From: Streptomyces capitiformicae | GTDB lineage: Bacteria; Actinomycetota; Actinomycetes; Streptomycetales; Streptomycetaceae | Direction of reading: 5' to 3' | DNA: 64,000 bases | Assembly (NCBI RefSeq): GCF_002214185.1 | Contig: NZ_CP022161.1 | Coordinates: 1,859,767-1,923,766, forward strand | Part shown: in pieces, positions 53,614-61,994 of the stretch | Layout: every line of letters begins with the position of its first letter | How positions within the stretch are numbered: the stretch's first letter is position 1 | The notes under the pieces: model-generated | The model's database searches: none | The model's input: the letters and a program-made list of their open reading frames with translations, nothing else | What the model was told of the DNA's origin: nothing | Made by a program: the position numbers and the translations under genes

Positions 53614-54414
53614 ATGACCGAGGCACGGGGGTCGACCGGCCGGAACGGTGCGTATCCGCCGGGCACACCTTGCTGGGTGAGTCTGATGGTGCACGGGATG
53701 GCAGCGACCCAGGAGTTCTACGGAGCGTTGTTCGGCTGGGAGTTCCAGCCCGGCCCGCAGCCGCTCGGGCCGTACGTACGGGCGCTGCTCGACGGCCGCG
53801 AGGTGGCGGGCATCGGCCAACTCTCGCCCGACCGGCATCTCCCCATCGCCTGGACACCGTACTTCGCCTCGGACGACGTGGATCTGACGGCGGAGACCGT
53901 ACGGCACTGCGGCGGCACCGTCGGGGTCGGACCGCTGGACGCCGGCGAGGCGGGCCGCCTCGCGATCGCCTCCGACCCCGCGGGCGCCGTCTTCGGCATC
54001 TGGCAGGCGGCGGCGCACCTCGGCACCGGCATCACCGGGGTGCCCGGCACCCCGGCCTGGGACGAACTCCTCACCTACGACACCGAGAACATCGCCAAGT
54101 TCTACGAGACCGCCTTCGGCTACGACGAGGAGCCGGTCCCCTCCGCCGACTCCGACCACGTCACCCTGCACATCAACGGCCGCCCCGTCGCCGGCATCCA
54201 CGGCCTCGGCCCCGCCCTCCCCCGCGACCGGGGAGCCCACTGGCTGACGTACTTCGAGGCCGCCGACACCGACGAAGCGGTCAACCGTGTCATCGAACTG
54301 GGCGGCCACGTCGTCAAACCACCCCACGACACCCCCCAGGGCCGCATGGCGACGGTGGCGGACCCGGAGGGGGCGGTGTTCGCCCTGGTACACCTGGAAC
54401 AGGCCGAGCGCTGA
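53614..54414 (+). CDS. Tandem VOC (glyoxalase/bleomycin-resistance fold) protein
   Basis: A 266-residue protein with two VOC repeats (about 15-125 and 142-262), resembling the mycobacterial Cfp30B/27-kDa antigen family. Each repeat has the FYGALFGWEF / FYETAFGYDEE pattern and an acidic end (SDPAG, ADPEG). GGAG is 9 nt before the ATG at 53614. GTG at 53608 is the alternative. The reaction is unknown, and metal-ligand positions are not typical of glyoxalase I. Confidence 0.87.
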   Translation: MTEARGSTGRNGAYPPGTPCWVSLMVHGMAATQEFYGALFGWEFQPGPQPLGPYVRALLDGREVAGIGQLSPDRHLPIAWTPYFASDDVDLTAETVRHCGGTVGVGPLDAGEAGRLAIASDPAGAVFGIWQAAAHLGTGITGVPGTPAWDELLTYDTENIAKFYETAFGYDEEPVPSADSDHVTLHINGRPVAGIHGLGPALPRDRGAHWLTYFEAADTDEAVNRVIELGGHVVKPPHDTPQGRMATVADPEGAVFALVHLEQAER

Positions 54415-54448
54415 CCCCGGTCAGTGGGCCGTCGCGGCTCGCTCGGCC
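54402..54448. terminator. Stem shared by two convergent VOC genes
   Basis: A 9-bp stem GGCCGAGCG / CGCTCGGCC whose arms lie inside the 3' ends of both convergent genes, which are separated by only 6 nt. Confidence 0.45.
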
Positions 54449-54804
54449 TCGCTGCGCAGGACGCAGAATTCGTTGCCCTCGGGGTCGGCGAGGATTGCCC
54501 AGCCCGAGCCGTCGGGATCGCGGTGATCGGCGACGAAGGTGGCGCCAAGGCCCAGCAGCCGTTCCACCTCCTGCTCACGCGGGGTCTCGGGGCGCAGGCA
54601 CAGGTGGAGGCGGTTCTTGACCGTCTTGGGCTCGGGCACCTGGTTGAAGTGCAGGATCGGTCCCTCGGCCAGCAGCACCTGGGTCTCCCGATCCCCTGGT
54701 CTGTCCTCCGGATGCAACGGGCGGCCGGTCACCCGGCTCCAGAACCGGGCCAGCTCGTAGGCATCCGCACAGTCGATCGCCACGTTCTGCAAAGTCGAAA
54801 CCAT
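54421..54804 (-). CDS. Single-domain VOC/glyoxalase-like protein
   Basis: A 127-residue VOC protein (LQNVAIDCADAYELARFWSRVTG and a C-terminal DPEGNEFCVLR). The ATG at 54804 is chosen over an upstream in-frame start at 54840 because it gives the standard domain N-terminus and has AAGG about 10 nt upstream. Convergent with the tandem VOC gene. Substrate unknown. Confidence 0.87.
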   Translation of the reverse strand: MVSTLQNVAIDCADAYELARFWSRVTGRPLHPEDRPGDRETQVLLAEGPILHFNQVPEPKTVKNRLHLCLRPETPREQEVERLLGLGATFVADHRDPDGSGWAILADPEGNEFCVLRSEAERAATAH

Positions 54805-54864
54805 GGTGGGAGCCTTCCTGACTTCCACCGCGGCCGCCACCGAGTTGCGCTGCGTGCCTCCGTC

Positions 54865-55512
54865 TCAGGCCGACGACACCGGCAGTACGTCCGGGGACAG
54901 GGAGGCCGCTCGGGCCGTCGCCGCTGTCATACGGCGGCGGTGGTGGCGGCGGCAGAGGACCTCGTAGCCGATGTCGTCGGGTTGGTTGACGTCGCCGACG
55001 ACGACTTGGGCGCCCTCGACGACCATGTGGCCGCCTATGGTGCGGGCGTTGTGGGTGGCGCGGGCGCCGCACCAGCAGAGGGCTTCCACCTGGAGGACTT
55101 CCACGCGATCGGCGAGCTCGACCAGGCGCTGGGAGCCGGGGAAGAGTTTCGAGCGGAAGTCGGTGGTGATGCCAAAGGCATAGACGTCCAGGCCCAGATC
55201 GTCGACGACGCGGGCGAGTTGGTCGATCTGCTCGGGGGCGAGGAACTGGGCCTCGTCGGCGATCACGTAGTCCGCTCGGCGGCCCTGGGAGAGGTGGTCC
55301 ACGAGGTACCCGTAGAGGTCCTGGCCGTCCTCGACCTCCACGGCGTCGGTGACCAGGCCGAGGCGTGAGGAAAGCTTTCCCTCCCCCGCGCGGTCGTCAC
55401 GCGTGAAGATCATGCCCTGGAGGCCGCGCGCGGAGCGGTTGTGCTCTATCTGGAGGGCCAGCGTCGACTTCCCGCAGTCCATGGTTCCGGAGAAGAACAC
55501 CAGCTCGGGCAT
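54865..55512 (-). CDS. tdk: Thymidine kinase
   Basis: A 215-residue type II (TK1-like) thymidine kinase that phosphorylates thymidine with ATP. It has Walker A GTMDCGKST (residues 9-17), the DEAQF strand, and a zinc-binding four-cysteine lasso domain with CWCGARATHNAR and LCRRHH. The ATG at 55512 is taken as the start. A TTG at 55536 could extend it by eight residues. It ends with a basic arginine-rich tail. Confidence 0.93.
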   Translation of the reverse strand: MPELVFFSGTMDCGKSTLALQIEHNRSARGLQGMIFTRDDRAGEGKLSSRLGLVTDAVEVEDGQDLYGYLVDHLSQGRRADYVIADEAQFLAPEQIDQLARVVDDLGLDVYAFGITTDFRSKLFPGSQRLVELADRVEVLQVEALCWCGARATHNARTIGGHMVVEGAQVVVGDVNQPDDIGYEVLCRRHHRRRMTAATARAASLSPDVLPVSSA

Positions 55513-55573
55513 GTTGAGTTGAGCACCTTTCGGCAACGACGGCGACGGGACGGGGCAGGACGGGGGCAGGGCT

Positions 55574-56761
55574 TCAGGAGCGTACTTCGAGGAGCGGGAC
55601 CAGTTGTTCGACGGCCGTCATCGAGCCATGGTTGCCGACCATCGCCGACTCCTTGGGCTCCCGCTCGGTCGCGATGATCAGGACGTCGTCGCGGGCGGCG
55701 GCGACCACGTCGCCGATGCGGGCGTACACCCGTTCGTCGACGGCCGGGCCGAACCAGCCCGCGGCGATCGCCTCGTCGCGGGAGGCGATCCAGAACTGCT
55801 CGCCCAGCACCTCGCGCCAGCAGGTCAGGACGTCCGACTCGGCGCCCGGCAGTGCGTAGACGTGGCGGGCGCGCCCCTCGCCGCCCAGCAGGGCGACCCC
55901 GGCGCGCAGTTCCCAGTCCTCGTCGAAGTCGATGCGGTGCTGCTCGTCGAACGGGATGTCGATCATGCCGTGGTCGGCGGTGACGTACAGCGCGCTGCGC
56001 GGCGGGAGTTGCTCCGCCAGCCGCTGGACCAGCCGGTCGACATACATGAGTTGTCCGCGCCAGGCGTCCGAGTCGAGGCCGAAGCGGTGGCCCGCGCCGT
56101 CCAGCTCGGAGTAGTACGTGTAGATCAACGAGCGGTCCCCGGCGGCCAGTTGCTCGGCGGCCAGGGCCATGCGGTCCTCGCCGGAGAGACGGCCGTGGAA
56201 GGTGCCGCCGCTCAACGCGATCTGGGTGAGGGGGGTGTTCTGGAAGATCGGGGAGGTGACCTGGGCGGTGTGGACGCCCGCGTCGTCGGCGAGCTGGAAG
56301 ACCGTGGGGTACGGCTGCCACACGCGCGGCGCGGTCCACGGCTGCCAGCGGAGCTGGTTCATCAGCTCCTCGGTCTCGGGGTTGCGGACCGTGTAGCCGG
56401 GCAGCCCGTGCGCGCCCGGCGGCAGGCCGGTACCCACGGAGGCGAGGGAGGTCGCGGTGGTGGCGGGGTAGCCGGCGGTGATGGGGCGGCCGGTGCCGCC
56501 GCGCGAGGAGGCCAGCAGCGAGGTCATGAAGGGCGCCTCATCCGGGTGCGCCTTCAGCTGCTCCCAGCCCAGTCCGTCGATCAGGAACACACAGGCGCGG
56601 TCGACCTCGGTCAGTTCCGGTATCGCGGCGGTCGTACCGGGCACTCCCATGCCCGCCGCGAGGGTCGGCAGGAGATCGGCGAGCGAGCCGGTGCCGTACT
56701 CCGGAACGGGTGCGGAGCCGACGGCGAGGGGTTCCGGGTGGTCCCAGGTGGGCACTGCCAT
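55574..56761 (-). CDS. Type I phosphodiesterase/nucleotide pyrophosphatase family protein
   Basis: A 395-residue alkaline-phosphatase-superfamily enzyme. Metal and nucleophile motifs are FLIDGLGWE, PATTATSLASVGTG (threonine nucleophile), LDGAGHRFG, VTADHGMIDIP and GNHGSM. There is no signal peptide, so it is cytoplasmic. It overlaps the DUF5998 stop (ATGA), so they form an operon. Confidence 0.88.
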   Translation of the reverse strand: MAVPTWDHPEPLAVGSAPVPEYGTGSLADLLPTLAAGMGVPGTTAAIPELTEVDRACVFLIDGLGWEQLKAHPDEAPFMTSLLASSRGGTGRPITAGYPATTATSLASVGTGLPPGAHGLPGYTVRNPETEELMNQLRWQPWTAPRVWQPYPTVFQLADDAGVHTAQVTSPIFQNTPLTQIALSGGTFHGRLSGEDRMALAAEQLAAGDRSLIYTYYSELDGAGHRFGLDSDAWRGQLMYVDRLVQRLAEQLPPRSALYVTADHGMIDIPFDEQHRIDFDEDWELRAGVALLGGEGRARHVYALPGAESDVLTCWREVLGEQFWIASRDEAIAAGWFGPAVDERVYARIGDVVAAARDDVLIIATEREPKESAMVGNHGSMTAVEQLVPLLEVRS

Positions 56762-57348
56762 CAGCGGGCGGGGTCCGCGGTCGCCTCGGAGAGGGACTGC
56801 GCGAAGGCGAGGGCCTGACGCACCGTCTCCGGGCCGTCGCCGGCCTCGCTGACGCGCAGGCTCAGGTCGTCCGCCGTCGAGCTGCCCGTGTACCCGTGGT
56901 CCGCCTCGCAGTTGGGGTCGCCGCAGGCGGCGGGCTCCAGGTCGATGCGGGAGACGGCGCCCCAGCCGATGGTCAGGACGACCTCGCGGGGCAGGGTGCC
57001 CGGGGCGTACGACTCGGGGTTGGCGACGACCCGGCTGACCACGACCGACGAGATCCGGCCGATCTTCACCGACTCGGTGGAGGTCGTGGCGTACGGCGTC
57101 GGCGACGTGCTGTCCGCGGCCTGCTCGTCGGTGTGACTGACGATGAAACGGTTGCCGGTGAGGACGAGCACGGTCACATGCCGGCGCACCTCGTTCGCGT
57201 CGAACGTGGTCTCCTGATGGACCAGGTACGACTTGATGGCCTCGCCGCCGACAGCGGCCTCCACCGCCTCGGCCACGAGGGCCGGGTAGTAGCCGCTGCG
57301 CTCGATCGCCGCACGCAGCCCCTGGGTCGTCGTACTGGTCTTGGCCAT
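56761..57348 (-). CDS. DUF5998 protein
   Basis: A 195-residue conserved actinobacterial protein (MAKTSTTTQGLRAAIERSGYY). It has a mid-region HQETTFDANEVRRHVTVLVL and a central cysteine/histidine pair (GDPNCEADHGYTG). AGGA is 8 nt before the ATG at 57348. It shares an operon with the phosphodiesterase gene, so a nucleotide-related role is possible. No function is known. Confidence 0.87.
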   Translation of the reverse strand: MAKTSTTTQGLRAAIERSGYYPALVAEAVEAAVGGEAIKSYLVHQETTFDANEVRRHVTVLVLTGNRFIVSHTDEQAADSTSPTPYATTSTESVKIGRISSVVVSRVVANPESYAPGTLPREVVLTIGWGAVSRIDLEPAACGDPNCEADHGYTGSSTADDLSLRVSEAGDGPETVRQALAFAQSLSEATADPAR

Positions 57349-57420
57349 GACGCCCATCCTACGGGGAGGCACTGACTGCGAGGGACCGCTCCGCCGTCTC
57401 TGTCGTGGACGGAACAATGC

Positions 57421-57496
57421 ACACCCTCAGTACACGGGACACACCCTCAGTACACGGGACACCCTCCGTACACGGAAAGCGTCCTCAGTACGCGGG
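57421..57496. repeat. Four tandem ~20-bp units spanning a stop codon
   Basis: The core CCTCAGTACACGG recurs at 20-, 18- and 20-bp steps. On the minus strand three of the four copies read TACTGA and one TACGGA. The copy at 57485-57490 holds the true TGA of the GNAT/ligase gene. Confidence 0.88.
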
Positions 57497-60403
57497 AAGC
57501 GTCCTTGGGCCGAGGTCGTCGCGGGCGGGTGGGCGCGCGAGCCGTACGGTGGCGCCGAGCACGCTCAGTCCGTGCGGGGCCACGACGACCGGTTCCAGGG
57601 AGACCGCCACGACCTCGGGGTGGTCGTCGACCAGGCGGGACACCCTCAGCAGCAGCTCTTCGAGCGCCTCCGTGTCGACCGGGGCGGACCCCCGCCAGCC
57701 GAAGAGGAGCGGAGCCGTCCGGATGGACCGGACGAGCGAGGCCGCGTCCCGCTCGGTGGCCGGAATCAGCCGGTGCGCCATGTCCCCGAGCAGCTGCGAC
57801 GCGGGACCGGCGAGCCCGAACGAGAGCACCGCTCCGGCCGCCGGGTCGACCACGGTCCGTACGATCGTGTCGACCCCGCGCGGGGCCATGCCCTGGACGA
57901 CCGGACGCAACTCCGCCGGCTGCCCGAACAGCTCCGTCAACTCCGCGTACGCCCGCCGCAGTTGTTCCTCGTCCGCCAGGTCCAGCCGTACGCCGCCCAG
58001 GTCGGCGCGGTGCCGCAGGTGCGGGGCGGTCGTCTTGAGGGCGACCGGGTAACCGATGGCCCGCGCCGCCGTCACGGCCTCGTCCGGCGTGGGCGCGGGC
58101 CGGGCCTCCCGCACGTGGATGCCGTACCGGGCGAGCAGCGCGCCCGTCTCCGCAGCACCGAGCGTGAGCCCCTCCCCCCGCGCCAGCAACGCGTCGATCT
58201 GCTCGGCGGCCCCCTTCTCGTCGATGTCCTCGTACTCGGGCACCCTCCCGGGCTCCGCCGCCTCCCGCCGCCACTGCGCGTACTTCACAGCTTCGGAGAG
58301 CGCCCGAACGGCTCGCTCGGCGGCGGGATAGGCGGGGATGAGATGGGCCTCGGAGGGGGATGCCTCTGGCACCTCGGTGGGCAGTCGTTCCACAGGGCGA
58401 CGGGGGTCCCCCCGCTCGAGCGAAGTCGAGAGTGGGAGAGGGTGGGCACCGCCTACAGCGCCGGGTGCCTTTGCGCCAACCTGTGGCGCGGTACTGGCCG
58501 CAGCCGACAACGCCTCAGCAAGCCCACCCAACTCGACGTGCACAACAAGCACCGGCTTCGAAGGATTCGCAGCAACAGCAGAGCGCAAGGCCTCCGCCAA
58601 GGCCGCGTCATCCGGCGTGATCTCCCCCAGCGCCGGTATCGCCGTCACCACCACCGCATCGCACGACTCGTCCACCAACGCCCGCGACAACGCCGCGTAG
58701 AAGTCCTCCGCCGAGGCCCCGGTGGTCAGGTCCAACGGAGGCAACGGCCGCAACCCCTCGGAGAGGCACGCGTCGTACGTGAGCATCCCCAGCGACTCCG
58801 AGTTGCCGAGGATCGCCACGCGGGGCCCCGCCGGCAGCGGCTGCCGGGCGAGCAGCAGCCCGGCGTCGACCATGTCCGTGATCGTGTCGACGCGGATCAC
58901 CCCGGCCTGCCGCAGCACCGCGGACACGGTGGTGTGGGGCAGCCGGGTGGCGCGTACGGCATGCCCCTGCGGAGCCGCCCCATGGCGTGCGCCCTGGACC
59001 ACGACGAGGGGCTTGACCGCCGCCGTCCGCCGGGCGAGCCGGGCGAACTTGCGCGGGTTGCCGATGGACTCGAGGTACATCAGTACGACATCGGTGTCCG
59101 GGTCCTCGTACCAGTACTGCAGGACGTCGTTCCCCGACACGTCGGCCCGGTTGCCGGACGACACGAACGTCGAGACGCCCGTGACCCCGGTGACCCCTCC
59201 CCCGCGCCGGTGCAGCCGGGACAGCAGCGCGATCCCGATGGCGCCGGACTGGGCGAAGAGGCCGATGCGCCCCGAGCGCGGCATCTCGGGGGCGAGCGAG
59301 GCGTTGAGCCGCACGTCGGGGGCGGTGTTGATGATCCCGAAGGCGTTCGGCCCGATGATGCGCATGCCGTAGGTGCGCGCCTGGCGTACGAGTTCGCGCT
59401 GGCGCTCGCGGCCCTCGGGGCCGCTCTCGGCGTACCCGGCGGAGAGGATCACGAGCCCCTGCACGCCGTGCTCACCGCACTCGGCGACGATCTCGGGAAC
59501 GTACTCGGCCGGGACGGCGACGACCGCGAGGTCGACGGGCCCTTCGATGTCGCCGATGTTCCGGTGGGCCGGGACCCCGTCGAGTTCCTTGTCCTGGACG
59601 GCCTTGTTCACCGCGTACAGCCGACCCGTGAACCCTGCGTCCCGCAGGTTGGCGAGCACGCTGCGGCCCACTCCGCCCGGTGTGCGCCCGGCGCCGATGA
59701 CGGCGACCGAGCCGGGGGCGAGCAGGCGCTGGACGGACCTGGCCTCGGCGCGCTGCTCCCGCGCGCGCTGCACGGCGAGGGAGCGGTCGGTGGGCTCCAG
59801 GTCGAACTCCAGGCGTACGACGCCGTCCTCGAAGCTGCGCTTCTGCTGGTATCCCGCGTCGGTGAACACCTTGATCATCTTGGTGTTGGCGGGCAGCACC
59901 TCGGCGGCGAAGCGCCTGATGCCTCGCTCGCGGGCGACGGCGGCGATGTGTTCGAGGAGGGCGGAGGCGACGCCGCGGCCCTGGTGGGCGTCCTGGACGA
60001 GGAAGGCGACCTCGGCCAATCCAGAAGGGGCGAGCGCGGAGCGCTCTCCGGCAAGGGCGGTGGTGGGAGACGGGTGGGCTGGTGCCGACGCGGGCATTCC
60101 GTCGGCGCCGATCCGGTCGTAGCGTACGGTGGCGATGAACTCGCCGCCGACGGTGGCGGCGAGCCCCACCCGATCCACAAAGTCGTGGTGCGTGAAGCGG
60201 TGGACGTCCTTGGCGGACAGGCGAGGGTACGGCGCGAAGAAGCGGTAGTACTTCGACTCGTCAGAGACCTGCTCGTAGAAGCTGACCAGGCGCTCGGCGT
60301 CATCAGCGGTGATGGGCCGGATGCGTGCGGTGCCGCCGTCGCGCAGCACCACGTCGGCCTCCCAGTGGGCGGGGTACTCATGCCGGTCCGACGAGGTCTG
60401 CAT
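57485..60403 (-). CDS. GNAT acetyltransferase fused to NDP-forming acyl-CoA ligase
   Basis: A 972-residue protein lysine acetyltransferase (Pat-like) arrangement. An N-terminal GNAT domain (about 20-200, VQDAHQGRGVASALLEHI) is followed by a CoA-binding Rossmann domain (GAGRTPGGVGRSVL), a succinyl-CoA-ligase-like region with a histidine in LPHTTVSAVL, and a C-terminal ATP-grasp domain (about 720-965). GNAT-first order is seen in Streptomyces PatA-type enzymes. A palindromic repeat (58402-58453) is in frame in the linker before ATP-grasp. A low-complexity insert at about residues 98-128 interrupts the GNAT domain. ATG at 60403. Confidence 0.88.
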   Translation of the reverse strand: MQTSSDRHEYPAHWEADVVLRDGGTARIRPITADDAERLVSFYEQVSDESKYYRFFAPYPRLSAKDVHRFTHHDFVDRVGLAATVGGEFIATVRYDRIGADGMPASAPAHPSPTTALAGERSALAPSGLAEVAFLVQDAHQGRGVASALLEHIAAVARERGIRRFAAEVLPANTKMIKVFTDAGYQQKRSFEDGVVRLEFDLEPTDRSLAVQRAREQRAEARSVQRLLAPGSVAVIGAGRTPGGVGRSVLANLRDAGFTGRLYAVNKAVQDKELDGVPAHRNIGDIEGPVDLAVVAVPAEYVPEIVAECGEHGVQGLVILSAGYAESGPEGRERQRELVRQARTYGMRIIGPNAFGIINTAPDVRLNASLAPEMPRSGRIGLFAQSGAIGIALLSRLHRRGGGVTGVTGVSTFVSSGNRADVSGNDVLQYWYEDPDTDVVLMYLESIGNPRKFARLARRTAAVKPLVVVQGARHGAAPQGHAVRATRLPHTTVSAVLRQAGVIRVDTITDMVDAGLLLARQPLPAGPRVAILGNSESLGMLTYDACLSEGLRPLPPLDLTTGASAEDFYAALSRALVDESCDAVVVTAIPALGEITPDDAALAEALRSAVAANPSKPVLVVHVELGGLAEALSAAASTAPQVGAKAPGAVGGAHPLPLSTSLERGDPRRPVERLPTEVPEASPSEAHLIPAYPAAERAVRALSEAVKYAQWRREAAEPGRVPEYEDIDEKGAAEQIDALLARGEGLTLGAAETGALLARYGIHVREARPAPTPDEAVTAARAIGYPVALKTTAPHLRHRADLGGVRLDLADEEQLRRAYAELTELFGQPAELRPVVQGMAPRGVDTIVRTVVDPAAGAVLSFGLAGPASQLLGDMAHRLIPATERDAASLVRSIRTAPLLFGWRGSAPVDTEALEELLLRVSRLVDDHPEVVAVSLEPVVVAPHGLSVLGATVRLARPPARDDLGPRTLPAY
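58402..58453. repeat. Streptomyces palindromic repeat inside a gene
   Basis: GGGGGTCCCCCCGCTCGAGCG, an XhoI-type core CTCGAG and a flanking GGGAGAGGGTGGGCACCG match the ends of a dispersed extragenic palindromic repeat that I recall from Streptomyces genomes. It stays in frame and encodes about 17 linker residues of the GNAT/ligase protein. Confidence 0.6.
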
Positions 60404-60526
60404 GGGCCCCAGAGTAAGGCTCGCGTCCGACAACGGCGCGGGACAGTCTGGGGAAACAACAGAAGCACGACGCCGGTTCGCGGTCAGGCCGTGGGCCCCG
60501 TTCCGGCACGCTTCACGATATGGGAA

Positions 60527-60557
60527 ACTGGTCTAGACAACCCGGTCTAGACCTCTT
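60527..60557 (+). promoter_or_regulatory. Two DasR-type (dre) operators ahead of ptsH
   Basis: Two adjacent sites, ACTGGTCTAGACAACC (60527-60542) and CCCGGTCTAGACCTCT (60541-60556), match the DasR consensus ACTGGTCTAGACCACT at 14 and 13 of 16 positions. They lie 35-65 nt upstream of the HPr gene, right where an operator would act on its promoter. Confidence 0.85.
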
Positions 60558-60591
60558 AGAGGTACCCGATACACCTGAAGGGCAGCATCAC

Positions 60592-60873
60592 ATGGCTGAG
60601 CGCCGCGTCAACGTCGGCTGGGCCGAGGGCCTCCACGCCCGACCCGCATCCATCTTCGTCCGGGCCGCCACGGCCTCCGGTATCCCCGTGACGATCGCCA
60701 AGGCCGACGGCAACCCCGTCAACGCGGCCTCCATGCTGGCGGTCCTCGGCCTCGGCGCCAAGGGCGGCGAGGAGATCGTCCTCGCCTCCGACGCCGAGGG
60801 CGCGGACGTCGCGCTCGACCGTCTGGCGAAGCTCGTCGCCGAGGGCCTCGAGGAGCTTCCCGAGACCGTCTGA
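60592..60873 (+). CDS. ptsH: Phosphocarrier protein HPr
   Basis: A 93-residue HPr of the sugar phosphotransferase system, passing phosphate from enzyme I to EIIA. The active-site His is in GLHARPAS and the regulatory Ser-46 region in NAASMLAVLGLGAKGGEE. It is monocistronic, with a strong terminator. Regulation by DasR, the N-acetylglucosamine/GlcN-6P-responsive repressor, is indicated by the two dre sites. Confidence 0.95.
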   Translation: MAERRVNVGWAEGLHARPASIFVRAATASGIPVTIAKADGNPVNAASMLAVLGLGAKGGEEIVLASDAEGADVALDRLAKLVAEGLEELPETV

Positions 60874-60902
60874 ATGACGCGATAAAGGCCCGAAAGGCCA
60901 GA

Positions 60903-60936
60903 AAAGGGCTCGTCCGATTCATCGGGCGGGCCCTTT
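60903..60936 (+). terminator. Terminator after ptsH
   Basis: A ~15-bp stem AAAGGGCTCGTCCGA / TCGGGCGGGCCCTTT (two G-U pairs), loop TTCA. Confidence 0.88.
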
Positions 60937-61040
60937 GCATTTCCATGGCGCGAGGAGGGGTGCGAGGAGGGAAAAATGTTCTGCGGGCAGCAGAAATAAC
61001 ACCCCTCGAATTCCTACCCTCTTTGTATACGGCTCCCGTG

Positions 61041-61763
61041 TTAATGACGCAGGCTCGGCGTGTTTACGGGGTGTTGCGAAGTCCTCACACGATCCGGGCG
61101 CTCGGCCGCGCCAAGCGCGCCAGGCCCGCCGGGCCCACTCGGGAATCGGAGCCGGTGCGCGGCGGTGGCGCGCTCGGTGTGCAGGGCGGTGATCGTCCGC
61201 GCGCGCTCGCTGTCGCCGCGCGCGACCGCGTCCACGATGCCGCCGTGCTCCGCCCAGGACTCCACGGGGTTGGCCGGCGCCTCGACCGCGTACATCCAGG
61301 CGATCTTGTGCCGCAGCTGGGCGAGTGTCGAGGTCAGGGCGGGGCTTCCGGAGGCCTGGGCGAGCGTCTCGTGGAACCAGCCGCCCAGCGAGCGCAGATC
61401 CTCGCTGTTGCCCCGCCTGGCCCGCTCCTGGCCCAGCCTGACCAGGCCGCGCAGCACCTTGAGGTGCGCCTCGGTGCGGCGCTGGGCGGCGCGGGCGGCG
61501 CCCAGCGGCTCCAGCAGCATGCGCATCTCCAGCAGGTCGGCGGCCTCCTGCTCGGTGGGCTCGGCGACACACGCGCCCGCGTGCCTGCGGGTCACCACGA
61601 AGCCCTCGGCCTCCAGCGTGCGCAGCGCCTCGCGCACGGGGACACGGCTGACGCCGTACCGGCGCGCGAGCAGTTCCTCGGTGAGACGGCTGCCGCGCTC
61701 GTAGACACCCGCGACGATGTCATCACGGATCGCCGTGCATACCGAGTGCGCCGGAATACGCAT
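61041..61763 (-). CDS. GntR-family (FadR-type) transcriptional regulator
   Basis: A 240-residue regulator with an N-terminal winged helix (about 8-70: LTEELLARRYGVSRVPVREALRTLEAEGFV) and a helical FCD ligand domain (EMRMLLEPLGAARAA, FHETLAQASGSPAL). A perfect GGAGG lies 7 nt before the ATG at 61763. Target and ligand unknown. Three ~21-bp repeats and the M23 terminator lie upstream and could be its own operators. Confidence 0.9.
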   Translation of the reverse strand: MRIPAHSVCTAIRDDIVAGVYERGSRLTEELLARRYGVSRVPVREALRTLEAEGFVVTRRHAGACVAEPTEQEAADLLEMRMLLEPLGAARAAQRRTEAHLKVLRGLVRLGQERARRGNSEDLRSLGGWFHETLAQASGSPALTSTLAQLRHKIAWMYAVEAPANPVESWAEHGGIVDAVARGDSERARTITALHTERATAAHRLRFPSGPGGPGALGAAERPDRVRTSQHPVNTPSLRH

Positions 61764-61886
61764 GACCGACCTCCGCCTTAATCCCCGTGAAACGTCGCTG
61801 ATTGACGTGTGTTCAAGCGACTCTATTGCAGCGGGCCGGAATTTCCGATGGCGGGTCGGAATCCATGGATATTTTTTGGACAGGAG

Positions 61887-61945
61887 GTACGTCACAACGG
61901 ACAAGGGCGTACCTCACAACGGACAAGGCGTACGTCGCAACGAGG
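61887..61945. repeat. Three ~21-bp direct repeats upstream of the GntR gene
   Basis: Units starting GTACGTCACAACGGACAAGG at 61887, 61909 and 61930 (22- and 21-bp steps, about two helical turns). The first two copies are nearly identical and the third is shorter. Confidence 0.7.
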
Positions 61946-61948
61946 AAA

Positions 61949-61971
61949 GCCCCGGCTGGGTGAGCCGGGGC
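61949..61971 (-). terminator. Terminator after the M23 peptidase gene
   Basis: A 9-bp stem GCCCCGGCT / AGCCGGGGC, 5-nt loop, followed on the minus strand by TTTCC. Confidence 0.85.
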
Positions 61972-61994
61972 CTCCTGAAGCGCTGAGCGGTTCG

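Noticed and set aside
57421..57496. Short repeats considered as a CRISPR array
   Set aside because: The units are contiguous with no unique spacers and no cas genes are nearby. They are tandem duplications at a gene end.
57341..60550. Long open frame antisense to the GNAT/ligase gene
   Set aside because: It is a codon-bias shadow. The real gene has clear GNAT, CoA-binding and ATP-grasp motifs.
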